From the NCBI GenBank assembly GCA_023663365.1, contig JAMPHP010000001.1, positions 1,156,395-1,220,394 on the forward strand: 64,000 bases of DNA, written 5' to 3'. The position numbers and the translations under genes were made by a program. Of the stretch, positions 27,285 through 35,520 are shown piece after piece (within the stretch, counting starts at the first letter, position 1; every line of letters begins with the position of its first letter). Source of the stretch: Muribaculaceae bacterium (lineage in GTDB: Bacteria > Bacteroidota > Bacteroidia > Bacteroidales > Muribaculaceae). The notes under the pieces were generated by a model. The model saw only the letters and a program-made list of their open reading frames with translations, was not told the origin of the DNA and searched no databases.

Positions 27285-28484
27285 ATGCCGAAAAAAAGAA
27301 TAGCTATCGTATCCAACTTCAGCGGCGTCTTGAATGGAACGAAAGACGATCGCTTTGTCTACATAGCGGAAATGCTGGCGGCGACAGGCCGATATGACGT
27401 TGAACTTATCGCATCCGATTTTGTCCATCATAAGAAAACGCATCAATGCACACCTGACGCAGGTGTATATAGCTCCAAGGTGACGCTGTGCCACGAGCCG
27501 GGCTACCGTTCGCACAAGGGGCTGAGGCGGCTCTATAGCCACCGTATGTGGGGCAAAAATGTGCTTCGCCACATCAAGCAAGGCCTGCGACCGGATATCG
27601 TATATTGTGCGATTCCCTCGCTGACTGCTGCTCGCCTTCTGGCTCGCTACTGCAAAACCGAGGGTATAAAATTTGTAATCGACGTGCAAGATCTTTGGCC
27701 CGAAGCGACTTTCATGCTCGTCAAGAACAAAGCTGTGCAAAAGCTGTCGCAGCCAATGGCCCGATATATCGACTATGCTTATCGCAGTGCCGATGCAATA
27801 GTGGCAGTGTCGGAGACATACGCCGAAAGAGCAAACCGCATAAACCTGCGCAATCCGCCGCTGTTGAGTGTGTTTCTTGGCAACGATGCCGAGCGCTTCT
27901 TCAATGCGCGCGACAAACACGCTGCCGATTATCCCTGCTTCACAATAGGATATGTAGGCACGCTGAGCTACAGCTATGACATCGAGTGTGTGATAGATGC
28001 CATTAAAATCTTGAACGACACAGGCAAATATCCGCGCATTAATTTTCTCGTGATGGGCGATGGCCCCTTGCAGGAGCGATTTGCCGGCCATGCCAAGAGT
28101 GTAGGTGTATCATGCGATTTCACGGGACGATTGCCTTATGAGGAAATGGTCGGTCGTCTATGCAAATGTGATATGGTTGTTAATCCCATAGTCAAAGGCG
28201 CCGCTCAAAGTATCACTAACAAAACCGGAGATTTTGCTTTATCCGGTCTTCCTGTGGCCAATACTCAGGAATGTGTAGAATATCGCAAGCTGATAGAAAA
28301 CTATGCCTGTGGCATAAATTGCGAACCGGGCAACCCGGCAGATCTTGCAGAAGCTATCGCCAAATTAATCACGAACCCCGAAATGAGGAAAACTATGGGC
28401 GAAAACGCTCTCCGCCTGGGGCTCGAGCGCTTCGATCGCCGTACATCTTATTTGGGAATAATACGACTCCTTGATACGCTATGA
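27285..28484 (+). CDS. Glycosyltransferase family 4 protein
   Basis: 399-aa GT-B enzyme. Membrane-proximal basic patches lie in the first 100 residues. IDVQDLWPEATFMLVKNKA near 130-148 is typical of WbuB/capsule GT4 enzymes, and the C-terminal half starts with FTIGYVGTLSYSYDIECVIDA and contains VNPIVKGAAQSITNKTGDFALSGLPV with the glycine/serine nucleotide loop. It follows wecB by 24 bases and probably works on a ManNAc- or ManNAcA-containing unit. The donor is not provable from sequence. Confidence 0.87.
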   Translation: MPKKRIAIVSNFSGVLNGTKDDRFVYIAEMLAATGRYDVELIASDFVHHKKTHQCTPDAGVYSSKVTLCHEPGYRSHKGLRRLYSHRMWGKNVLRHIKQGLRPDIVYCAIPSLTAARLLARYCKTEGIKFVIDVQDLWPEATFMLVKNKAVQKLSQPMARYIDYAYRSADAIVAVSETYAERANRINLRNPPLLSVFLGNDAERFFNARDKHAADYPCFTIGYVGTLSYSYDIECVIDAIKILNDTGKYPRINFLVMGDGPLQERFAGHAKSVGVSCDFTGRLPYEEMVGRLCKCDMVVNPIVKGAAQSITNKTGDFALSGLPVANTQECVEYRKLIENYACGINCEPGNPADLAEAIAKLITNPEMRKTMGENALRLGLERFDRRTSYLGIIRLLDTL

Positions 28485-28573
28485 TATTATGCATTCGAGC
28501 AGCGTGACAACCCAACAAAACATCTACGTTGACATGATTTTAATCTAAATACCAATTCAACAGAATATATATC

Positions 28574-30034
28574 ATGAAAAAGCAACGACTTAACTCGCAA
28601 GGTTTATACCTGGGTGCTCCGGAAGCGGAGGTCGAAAACGCCCAAAGCCCCATTGACAATGTGTTTGAGGATTACACAGGAATAATCGAGGCCGTAAATC
28701 ACGGGCGCTTCCTTGTTTGCGGGCGCAAAGGTGCGGGCAAGTCGGCCTACGCTATGTACCTCAAGGGTATAGAAGATGTCCAAGAGCAAGTATTCACGTC
28801 CATAATTCGTCGTGATGAATTTGATTTGGAAGAACTTGTCAATAAAGCTGGTATTGATAATAACAAGTACAGACAAGTGCTTTTTGAATGGATAATACTC
28901 GTGAGGTTGGTGAAAATTATTGTAAATTCCGACATAGGTACCACACACAATGATGTAAAAGCTCTCAAAAAATTCTACGAAAGAAACGCAGGACACTGCG
29001 ACATAGATAAATATACCATATCCGAAATACTAAGTGAGCAAGAAGTCAATTTCGCTCCCTTAAAATCGGAATTCGGTCTGTTCCGACGACTTTTTTCCGC
29101 AAAACAGGTGAAAGCACCATTCTATAAAATGGTGCTTCCGCTACGCAATGCTGTGACACAGGTTCTGAAGATGCAGATTTTTGAACAAGCAAAAATAACA
29201 ATCATTTTCGACGATCTCGACTGGAAATTTAAATTAACAAACGAGTCCGACCGAACAATGATTGCCGATTTGCTCAGAACTGTGAAGCTTTACAACACCG
29301 ATTATTTACTTAATACCACTACGAAGGTCGTCGTACTGCTACGGGAGGACATATGGCAGCGGTTGGAAGGGGAAGACGGAACGCTGTCAAAAACGTTTGC
29401 TAGCGCTGCCCATTTTTTAAAATGGTACACCCCCGACCTATCTAACGACGGAAAGCAGTCGCTGTTGAGGAAACTGATCAATAGGCGAATTCTGGTAGGT
29501 ATGTCTAGATTAGGAGTCGACTGGTCTGGCGTGGAGGATCCGTGGAGCAAGTTTGTAGTTGATTCGATAGGGGGAAAGAAGTCGTTCAAATACGTGCTCG
29601 ACCATACTTTCTATTTGCCGCGAGATATAATTGCCATTTTCAAGGATATAGGGAGCATGAATATGTCAATCCCTTTGGGAGAGGATGATATTGAGAATTT
29701 GATATCATCATTTTCATTCGTGAAGAAGAGTGAGATAGGTGATGAACTTGCTGCATTGTACACCAAAGAGCAAGTTGTCGAAATCTTCGAGTCTCTTAAT
29801 GAGATTGATTCAGCACATGATCCCGACTACAATACGGTCATTAGCATACTGAATAAGCACGGTTTTGACTCCAACGACTTAACAAATCTACTCAATTACA
29901 ATCTTCTTGTGCCTATCGATCCGTCTACCAACCACATGTTCTTCTCCTATCGTGAGCGAATCCCTCTTAATGGAATCACGTCCTATACATTCCGAACTCC
30001 CTATATCCTTTCAAGATATTTTGCTAAGCGCTAA
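28574..30034 (+). CDS. P-loop ATPase, Sll1717-like family
   Basis: 486-aa protein. Walker A is GRKGAGKS near 51-58 and Walker B is ITIIFDDLD near 211-219, with a likely sensor stretch KVVVLLRED near 254-262. The opening LYLGAPEAEVE and the F.DYTGI region before the P-loop fit the Sll1717-type ATPases. These are large single-domain STAND/AAA-like NTPases of unknown role, and some relatives sit in defence or conflict gene neighbourhoods. No membrane segment and no glycosyltransferase motif is visible. It lies in the polysaccharide locus but its 3' end directly abuts a decayed sugar transferase, so it may be a passenger rather than a pathway member. Function unknown. Confidence 0.65.
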   Translation: MKKQRLNSQGLYLGAPEAEVENAQSPIDNVFEDYTGIIEAVNHGRFLVCGRKGAGKSAYAMYLKGIEDVQEQVFTSIIRRDEFDLEELVNKAGIDNNKYRQVLFEWIILVRLVKIIVNSDIGTTHNDVKALKKFYERNAGHCDIDKYTISEILSEQEVNFAPLKSEFGLFRRLFSAKQVKAPFYKMVLPLRNAVTQVLKMQIFEQAKITIIFDDLDWKFKLTNESDRTMIADLLRTVKLYNTDYLLNTTTKVVVLLREDIWQRLEGEDGTLSKTFASAAHFLKWYTPDLSNDGKQSLLRKLINRRILVGMSRLGVDWSGVEDPWSKFVVDSIGGKKSFKYVLDHTFYLPRDIIAIFKDIGSMNMSIPLGEDDIENLISSFSFVKKSEIGDELAALYTKEQVVEIFESLNEIDSAHDPDYNTVISILNKHGFDSNDLTNLLNYNLLVPIDPSTNHMFFSYRERIPLNGITSYTFRTPYILSRYFAKR

Positions 30035-30064
30035 TCAAGATCGTTCGCAGTCTTTTAGAAACTT

Positions 30065-30362
30065 AAGCTGTATGAGAATGATGCGAATGGTGAACTACTG
30101 CCTGAAGAGCAGCGTCTTACTAAGGTCGGAGCGAAAATCCATAAAATGTCTATTTATGAATTACACAGCTGGGAATGTGTTCAAAGGCGATATGTCGCTC
30201 ATTGGACCAAGCCCACTTTAGTATAGTATTATAGAGGACGAGAGAGACTTCGCCATACTGTAAGGCAAGGAATTACCGGTTGGACGCTAAAATTGTGGCA
30301 ACAACAATCAAAAAGGTCCTATGTGTCAAAGTTATTGATGTCGCCACAAAAGTACTGGACTT
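30065..30362 (+). pseudogene. Remnant of a bacterial sugar transferase (initiating transferase)
   Basis: Three short in-order pieces in three frames match one protein family. From about 30065: LYENDANGELLPEEQRLTKV, then in a shifted frame NVFKGDMSLIGPSPL near 30172-30220, then in the third frame RLRHTVRQGITGW near 30250-30290. These are the C-terminal signatures of WcaJ/PglC-type sugar-phosphate transferases. The N-terminal third is missing (the ATPase stop lies 30 bases upstream), and stops and frameshifts separate the pieces. An intact homologue lies at 31381. This looks like a former initiating transferase that was disrupted and replaced. Confidence 0.85.
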
Positions 30363-30526
30363 ATAGTATGTTTGAATTTAACTCAATGAAATACTTAGGG
30401 AGAAAAACGGCCTCTTCCGAGCTTTCATTCAGTCGTTATGGGACCCTATAGCTCCTTCTCTCAATCTCAGAATATGCTCGTTTTTCTCTCCTAATAATAA
30501 ACACCAGTTAAACCCAAACATACTCT
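30363..30526 (-). mobile_element. MITE-like palindromic element, copy 1 (inverted to copy 2)
   Basis: A 164-bp element that, reverse complemented, aligns with the copy at 36417-36581 with about 90% identity and one or two small gaps. It ends in imperfect terminal inverted repeats, AGTATGTTTGAATTTAACT on the left and AGTTAAACCCAAACATACT on the right. It holds no open frame. It sits between the sugar-transferase remnant and the next intact gene. No clear target-site duplication is seen. Confidence 0.8.
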
Positions 30527-30549
30527 AAGACTCTGACGGAGTTTTGTAT

Positions 30550-31374
30550 ATGAGTGAGAAACAGTCATTGGATACTAAGTATAAAGATTATCGCCACGCA
30601 TTAATCTGGAATGGTGCTATCCATCTTGAACCGCAATTATCCCACGAAGAGGCACATTCGCTATTGTCGGGTAGTTCTTCGTGGATGCTACGAAATCTTT
30701 ACGATTTTGATTGCGGAGATGAGACCAATTTTTGGTATATAATCAAAGACAGCTATTCCGAATCAGATTATTCAAAGAAAGTACGCAAGTACATCGAGAA
30801 GGCAAATGCAAAATTCGACATTCGCATCATCTCCCTTGACAGAATGTTGAATCAAGGCTTTGATGTCTATCATAGTGCCCATGAGCATTATAAGGTTGAC
30901 GATGGCTTTCAATTGAATAAGGACGAGTTTCTAAATGAAATTCAAGGAATGGATGCCGGGGAGTATGAATTCTGGGGGTGTATCGATCGAGAGACTGATG
31001 TTTTGCAGGCATATTGCATTTGCCATGTCCACGATGGTATGTGCTGGTTTAAGTATTCGCGGGCAAACCCCGAGTTCTTGCCAAAATATTACCCAATGTA
31101 TGGCCTGTACGACGCCCGGCATAAGTATTATCTCGCTACAAAACAATTAAAATACGTATTGACATCAGCACGGAGCATCACCGAGCACAGCAATATCCAA
31201 AGTTTTCTGATTGAGAAATTTGGATATAGGAAAGCGTTTTGCCGACTGAAAATATTCTACAAGCCGTGGCTTCAGTTCGCCGTGAGTGTCTTATATCCGT
31301 TCCGGAGATTGATACCATATCGTCCGGTAAAGAATCTGTTGGCTTTTGAATATTTGAATCGTGGAAATAAATAA
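30550..31374 (+). CDS. Hypothetical protein, possible GNAT/FemAB-like acyltransferase
   Basis: 274-aa soluble protein that I do not recognise with certainty. The order of elements around 130-225 (a strand with YEFWGCIDRETDVLQAYCIC, then KYYPMYGLYDARHKYYLATKQLKYVLTSARSI, then an LIEKFGYRKAFCRL ending) resembles an N-acyltransferase of the GNAT/FemAB class, whose C-terminal strand is often followed by GF.. or FGYRKA. A basic, hydrophobic tail follows. The ATG at 30550 lies 24 bases past the MITE-like element. Its position just before the sugar transferase suggests it modifies the first sugar. Confidence 0.5.
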   Translation: MSEKQSLDTKYKDYRHALIWNGAIHLEPQLSHEEAHSLLSGSSSWMLRNLYDFDCGDETNFWYIIKDSYSESDYSKKVRKYIEKANAKFDIRIISLDRMLNQGFDVYHSAHEHYKVDDGFQLNKDEFLNEIQGMDAGEYEFWGCIDRETDVLQAYCICHVHDGMCWFKYSRANPEFLPKYYPMYGLYDARHKYYLATKQLKYVLTSARSITEHSNIQSFLIEKFGYRKAFCRLKIFYKPWLQFAVSVLYPFRRLIPYRPVKNLLAFEYLNRGNK

Positions 31375-31380
31375 TTTGAC

Positions 31381-31992
31381 ATGCCTCTGAAATTCATATT
31401 TGACCGGTTGGCGGCGCTGTTCGGGCTGCTCGTTCTGTGGCCGGTGCTTCTCGTGGTGGCCATTCTTATCCGCATCAAGATGCCTGGAGGCCCGGTAATC
31501 TTCAAGCAGAAGCGCGTAGGGCGTGACGGCCGACTCTTCACCATGTATAAATTCCGCTCGATGACGGTAGGGCACGGCGGTAGCTCGGTGTCGGTGGCCG
31601 GAGAAAGCCGCATCACGCCACTTGGAGCCAAACTGCGCCACTACAAACTCGATGAACTCCCCGAGCTTTGGAACGTGCTCATCGGCGATATGAGTTTTGT
31701 TGGCCCTCGTCCCGATGTGCCCGGCTATGCCGACAGCCTCACCGGCGAAAGTCGTGATGTGCTGAAACTGCGCCCCGGCATCACGGGTCCGGCATCGCTG
31801 AAGTACCGCGATGAAGAGGATCTTCTCGCTCGTCAGTCCGACCCTCAAAAATTTAATGATGAGGTGATATTTCCCGACAAAGTCCGCATCAACCTGTATT
31901 ACCTCCACCATTATTCATTTGTAAAAGACATTCAGATGATATTCTGCACCGTACTTGGCCGCAGGATGAAATATAACAACGAAATAATATAA
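31381..31992 (+). CDS. Sugar transferase (initiating phosphoglycosyltransferase)
   Basis: 203-aa monotopic transferase that starts repeat-unit assembly by placing a sugar-1-phosphate on undecaprenyl phosphate. An N-terminal hydrophobic hairpin (about 8-33) anchors it, KQKRVGRDGRLFTMYKFRSM has the family core, and GDMSFVGPRPDVPGYADSL and LRPGITGPASLKYRDEEDLL complete it. The length is that of the short PglC-type class rather than the long WcaJ type. It is the intact partner of the remnant at 30065. It lies six bases before the aminotransferase gene. Confidence 0.93.
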   Translation: MPLKFIFDRLAALFGLLVLWPVLLVVAILIRIKMPGGPVIFKQKRVGRDGRLFTMYKFRSMTVGHGGSSVSVAGESRITPLGAKLRHYKLDELPELWNVLIGDMSFVGPRPDVPGYADSLTGESRDVLKLRPGITGPASLKYRDEEDLLARQSDPQKFNDEVIFPDKVRINLYYLHHYSFVKDIQMIFCTVLGRRMKYNNEII

Positions 31993-31997
31993 TCAAA

Positions 31998-33260
31998 ATG
32001 AGAGACCGAATACTCCTTTGCCTGGCTCACATGAGCGGCAAAGAACAGGATTATATCAAAGAGGCTTTCGACCAAAACTGGGTGGTGCCCCTTGGCCCCA
32101 ACGTCAACGGCTTCGAGAAGGACCTCGAAGATTTTGTCAACGACCGCACAGGCGCCGCACCGCTCGACAAGAAAGTCGTGGCACTCTCGGCAGGTACCGC
32201 CGCCGTGCATCTGGCGCTGATAGCCTGCGGTGTAGGCCCCGGCGACGAGGTACTGGTGCAGTCGTTCACCTTCTGCGCCTCGAGCCACCCCATCACCTAC
32301 TGCGGCGCCACGCCCGTGTTTGTCGACTCCGAAGCCGAGTCGTGGAACATCGACCCCGACCTGCTCGAGGAAGCCATCAAGGACCGCATAGCCCGCACAG
32401 GTCGCAAGCCCAAAGCCATCGTCCCCGTGGCGCTCTACGGCATGCCTTACCGCATCGACCGCATCATGGAGATAGCCGACCGCTACGGCATCCCCGTGAT
32501 AGAGGACGCCGCCGAAGGCCTCGGCTCGCGCTTCGGCGGACAGGTGCTCGGCACCTTCGGCAAATATGGCGTGCTCTCGTTCAACGGCAACAAGATGATC
32601 ACCACCTCGGGCGGCGGCGCCCTCGTGTGCGACAATGCCGACGACAAGAACACCATCATGTGGTACGCCACCCAGGCCCGCGAATCCTATCCCTACTACC
32701 AGCACGAAGCCATCGGCTACAACTACCGCATGTCGAACATCTGCGCCGGCATCGGCCGCGGCCAGATGACGATTATCGACGACCACATCGCCCACCACCG
32801 CCACGTGCAGGAGCTCTACTGCGAGCTGCTGAAAGATGTCGACGGCATCGAGATGCACTGCAATCCGTGGCCGGAGTCCGACTCCAACTTCTGGCTCTGC
32901 ACCGCCACGCTCGACCCCGACCTCAAAATCAAGGACCAGGAGGACGCCTACAAGACCATCATCACCGGCGTCGTGGGCGGCGCTGCCGGCGTAATCCACG
33001 CCGCCACGACAGCCACCACCGACTGCCAGCCCAACGACAACGTCGAAGCCCTGCGCGTATACCTCGACCGCGCCAACATCGAAGCCCGCCCCCTGTGGAA
33101 GCCTATGCACCGCCAGCCCGTCTACCGCGACGCCCCCGCCTACGTCAACGGCGTCAGCGAAGCTCTCTTCAAGGTCGGCATCTGCCTACCCGCCGGCCCC
33201 TACGTGACCGACGACGATGTCCGCTATATCGTCGATACCATCAAAGACGCTATCGCATAA
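31998..33260 (+). CDS. DegT/DnrJ/EryC1/StrS family aminotransferase
   Basis: 420-aa PLP enzyme that aminates a keto-sugar nucleotide. VVALSAGTAAVHLALIACGV near 58, DEVLVQSFTFCASSHPITYCG, VIEDAAEGLGSRFGGQ, and the PLP-lysine region in VLSFNGNKMITTSGGGALV are intact. Next to PglC-like sugar transferases this class (PglE-like) makes UDP-amino-keto-sugar derivatives such as bacillosamine. The dehydratase that would supply its substrate is not in the window. The gene is visibly richer in GC at third positions than the rest of the locus. It is closed by a hairpin at 33283. Confidence 0.9.
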   Translation: MRDRILLCLAHMSGKEQDYIKEAFDQNWVVPLGPNVNGFEKDLEDFVNDRTGAAPLDKKVVALSAGTAAVHLALIACGVGPGDEVLVQSFTFCASSHPITYCGATPVFVDSEAESWNIDPDLLEEAIKDRIARTGRKPKAIVPVALYGMPYRIDRIMEIADRYGIPVIEDAAEGLGSRFGGQVLGTFGKYGVLSFNGNKMITTSGGGALVCDNADDKNTIMWYATQARESYPYYQHEAIGYNYRMSNICAGIGRGQMTIIDDHIAHHRHVQELYCELLKDVDGIEMHCNPWPESDSNFWLCTATLDPDLKIKDQEDAYKTIITGVVGGAAGVIHAATTATTDCQPNDNVEALRVYLDRANIEARPLWKPMHRQPVYRDAPAYVNGVSEALFKVGICLPAGPYVTDDDVRYIVDTIKDAIA

Positions 33261-33282
33261 AGCATATCATACAAAGAAACAG

Positions 33283-33315
33283 CGCGGGGCGCGGCCGATG
33301 TGGCTGCGCCCCGCG
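33283..33315. terminator. GC-rich convergent hairpin after the polysaccharide locus
   Basis: CGCGGGGCGC (33283-33292) pairs with GCGCCCCGCG (33306-33315), with extra GCC/GGC pairing in the loop. No T-tract follows on the plus strand. It lies between convergent genes and may end both transcripts. Confidence 0.6.
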
Positions 33316-33338
33316 TGTGCTATAGGGTGTAAGTGGGA

Positions 33339-35315
33339 TTAGAGCGGCTTGTATTCGACGAAGGCTTCGATGGCTTCGTAGGAAGCGAGGCCGAGTCCTT
33401 CGTAGAGCTGGGCTGTGGCGCGGTTGCGCTCTTCGGCGCGCTGCCAGAAGAGGCGGTCGTCGTCGCCGAGGAAGGGTGCATTCTCCATCTGGCTCTGGTG
33501 CTTGAGGATGGAGTTGCGCTTGAAGCGGAGCTCTTCGGGCGAGATGGGCACGGCCATTTCGATGTGGTCGATTTCCCATTCGGCCCAGGCGCCACGGTAC
33601 ATCCAGATGCGGCAGTCGGCCATCCAAGGCTCGTCTTTGAGCTCGTCGATAGCGGCGAGGACTGCATCGGTGCATACCTTGTGTGTGCCGTGGGGGTCGG
33701 CAAGGTCGCCGGCCACGAATATCTGGTGAGGCTTCACGTCGCGCAGGAGCTTGATTACGATGTCGACGTCGCGCTGCGAGAGTTCGCCTTTCTTGATGGT
33801 GCCGGTCTCGTAGAAGGGCAGGCGGAGGAAGTGGATGTGGCCGGGTTTAACTCCGATGTAGTTGCATGCGATGGTGGCTTCGGCCTGGCGAATCATGGTC
33901 TTGATTTCGCGGATTTCGGCGCTGTCCATGTCGCCGGCTTTCTTCTCGGCCACAAATTCGTGCACGGCTTTGGATAGTTTTTCGTAGCCGCCTTCGCTGA
34001 AGCCGAAGAGGGGTGCGATTTTATCCATCATCAGGAAGTAGCGCATCATATCTTCGTCGCCTACGGCGATGTTGCCTGATGTCTCATAGGCTACGTGCAC
34101 ATCGTGGTGCTGGTCCACGAGGCGCTTGAGTGTGCCGCCCATCGAGATCACGTCGTCGTCGGGGTGGGGCGAGAACACAATCACACGCTTGGGGTAGGGC
34201 GTGGCGCGCTCGGGGCGGTATGTGTCGTCGGCATTGGGCTTGCCGCCGGGCCATCCTGTGATAGTGTGCTGGAGGTCGTTGAAGATTTTGATGTTTACGT
34301 TGTAGGCAGAGCCGTAGAGAGCGAGGAGTTCGCCGAGGACCCAGTCCTTATAGTCTTTATCGGTGAGCTTGAGGATGGGTTTGCCGGTCATGGAGCAGAG
34401 CCATACGATAGCGCGGCGGATGAGTTTGTCGTTCCACTCGCATGAGGTCACTTTCCAGGGGTGTGAGATGCGGGTGAGGTCTTCGGCACCGCCGAGGTCT
34501 GTGACGACTTTCACATGGGGATGACCCTGGAGGAGTGATGCGGGCACGGCCGAGGTGGGTGCTTCTTCGACGGTGCGGCGAATGATGCCTGCGCTTTCTT
34601 CGCCCCAGGCCATCGAGAGCACGCGGCGCGCGCTGGTGATATTTGCAATGCCGAGGGTGATGGCCGAAAGGGGAGCTTCGTCGCACTTGTAGTCTTTGGC
34701 TATGCGGTGGCGGGTTTCGCTGCCGAGGAGCACGAGGCGGCAGTAGCTCAGAGGCTGGCTGCCGGGCTCGTTGAATGCAATTGTGCCCGAGGGTGCTATC
34801 TCGCAGAGGCAAACGTCAATACCGCCTTCTTCGGCGATGGAGTCTTCGTAAGCCTGGCAGTACTCGAACATCGTCTCCTTTGTGATTGCGGGATTGATGG
34901 TGCGGATGTTCTCGGGCTTGACGTCGACATGGCGGAGGAATACATCGGTGAGTCGGGTGAGGGTAGAGGGGCCGCCTTCAACGAGGGGGAAGAATTCCGA
35001 AATGTTGAATACCACCACGTTCTTGAAGTCAACTTTGCCTTCGTTGAAGAGCTTTATGAGTGAAGCGTAGACGCGGTGAGTGCTGTTGCCGGCACCGAGT
35101 GCGAGCACGCACTTGCCTTTCATCTCGGTGTAGCGCTTGATGTAGCGCACGATTTCACCGGCGATGAAGTCGGCGCCGTCGGTAGCAGTCTCGAAGATGC
35201 GGGTGTCGAGTTTTTCTTCCCGGCGTAGTGCGGCAAGCTCGATTTCTGTATCGGGGTTGTAGTAGCGACGGGGAATACGGTCCAGTTTAATCTGGCTGCT
35301 GAGGTCTGTTCTCAT
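33339..35315 (-). CDS. NagB-like / PIG-L deacetylase fusion (BT_0258 type)
   Basis: 658-aa fusion. Residues ~20-290 resemble glucosamine-6-phosphate deaminase; residues ~375-655 are a PIG-L/LmbE deacetylase with the zinc motif PHPDDD in VIVFSPHPDDDVISMGG and the second site DLADPHGTHKV. In the NagB half the usual glycine loop is ALGAGNSTHR. The NMDEY-type motif that carries the catalytic Asp in true deaminases is replaced by FNISEFFPL, so deaminase activity is doubtful and this half may bind an amino sugar instead. Bacteroides BT_0258 has the same layout and about the same length. It stands alone, after a 205-bp spacer. Confidence 0.88.
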   Translation of the reverse strand: MRTDLSSQIKLDRIPRRYYNPDTEIELAALRREEKLDTRIFETATDGADFIAGEIVRYIKRYTEMKGKCVLALGAGNSTHRVYASLIKLFNEGKVDFKNVVVFNISEFFPLVEGGPSTLTRLTDVFLRHVDVKPENIRTINPAITKETMFEYCQAYEDSIAEEGGIDVCLCEIAPSGTIAFNEPGSQPLSYCRLVLLGSETRHRIAKDYKCDEAPLSAITLGIANITSARRVLSMAWGEESAGIIRRTVEEAPTSAVPASLLQGHPHVKVVTDLGGAEDLTRISHPWKVTSCEWNDKLIRRAIVWLCSMTGKPILKLTDKDYKDWVLGELLALYGSAYNVNIKIFNDLQHTITGWPGGKPNADDTYRPERATPYPKRVIVFSPHPDDDVISMGGTLKRLVDQHHDVHVAYETSGNIAVGDEDMMRYFLMMDKIAPLFGFSEGGYEKLSKAVHEFVAEKKAGDMDSAEIREIKTMIRQAEATIACNYIGVKPGHIHFLRLPFYETGTIKKGELSQRDVDIVIKLLRDVKPHQIFVAGDLADPHGTHKVCTDAVLAAIDELKDEPWMADCRIWMYRGAWAEWEIDHIEMAVPISPEELRFKRNSILKHQSQMENAPFLGDDDRLFWQRAEERNRATAQLYEGLGLASYEAIEAFVEYKPL

Positions 35316-35401
35316 TTAATAGTCGTCTTTTTAATATAGGGTATAGCGGTTTGTTTGTTTCATTGTAATTGTGCAGGCGTGGCGCCAACATTTTTCAAGC
35401 A

Positions 35402-35409
35402 CAAAAGTA
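35402..35409 (-). promoter_or_regulatory. Putative -7 box for the NagB/PIG-L gene
   Basis: The minus strand reads TACTTTTG (TAnnTTTG), 86 bases upstream of the ATG at 35315. There is no good -33 element at 19-21 bases. Confidence 0.4.
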
Positions 35410-35520
35410 TGCAATTTTTTGCATCTGAGAGCACTTTTTTTGTTCAAAAAAATTACAGTTGTGTCTGAATCTGTCCTTTATTAGGTTAAATAAGGCTAAA
35501 AGGGCGACCCCACGGCTGTG

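Noticed and set aside
31932..33110. A 392-codon open frame on the minus strand over the aminotransferase gene, and a long plus-strand frame at 32018-33325.
   Set aside because: Both are by-products of the GC-rich third positions of the real aminotransferase. Their translations are low-complexity and match no family.
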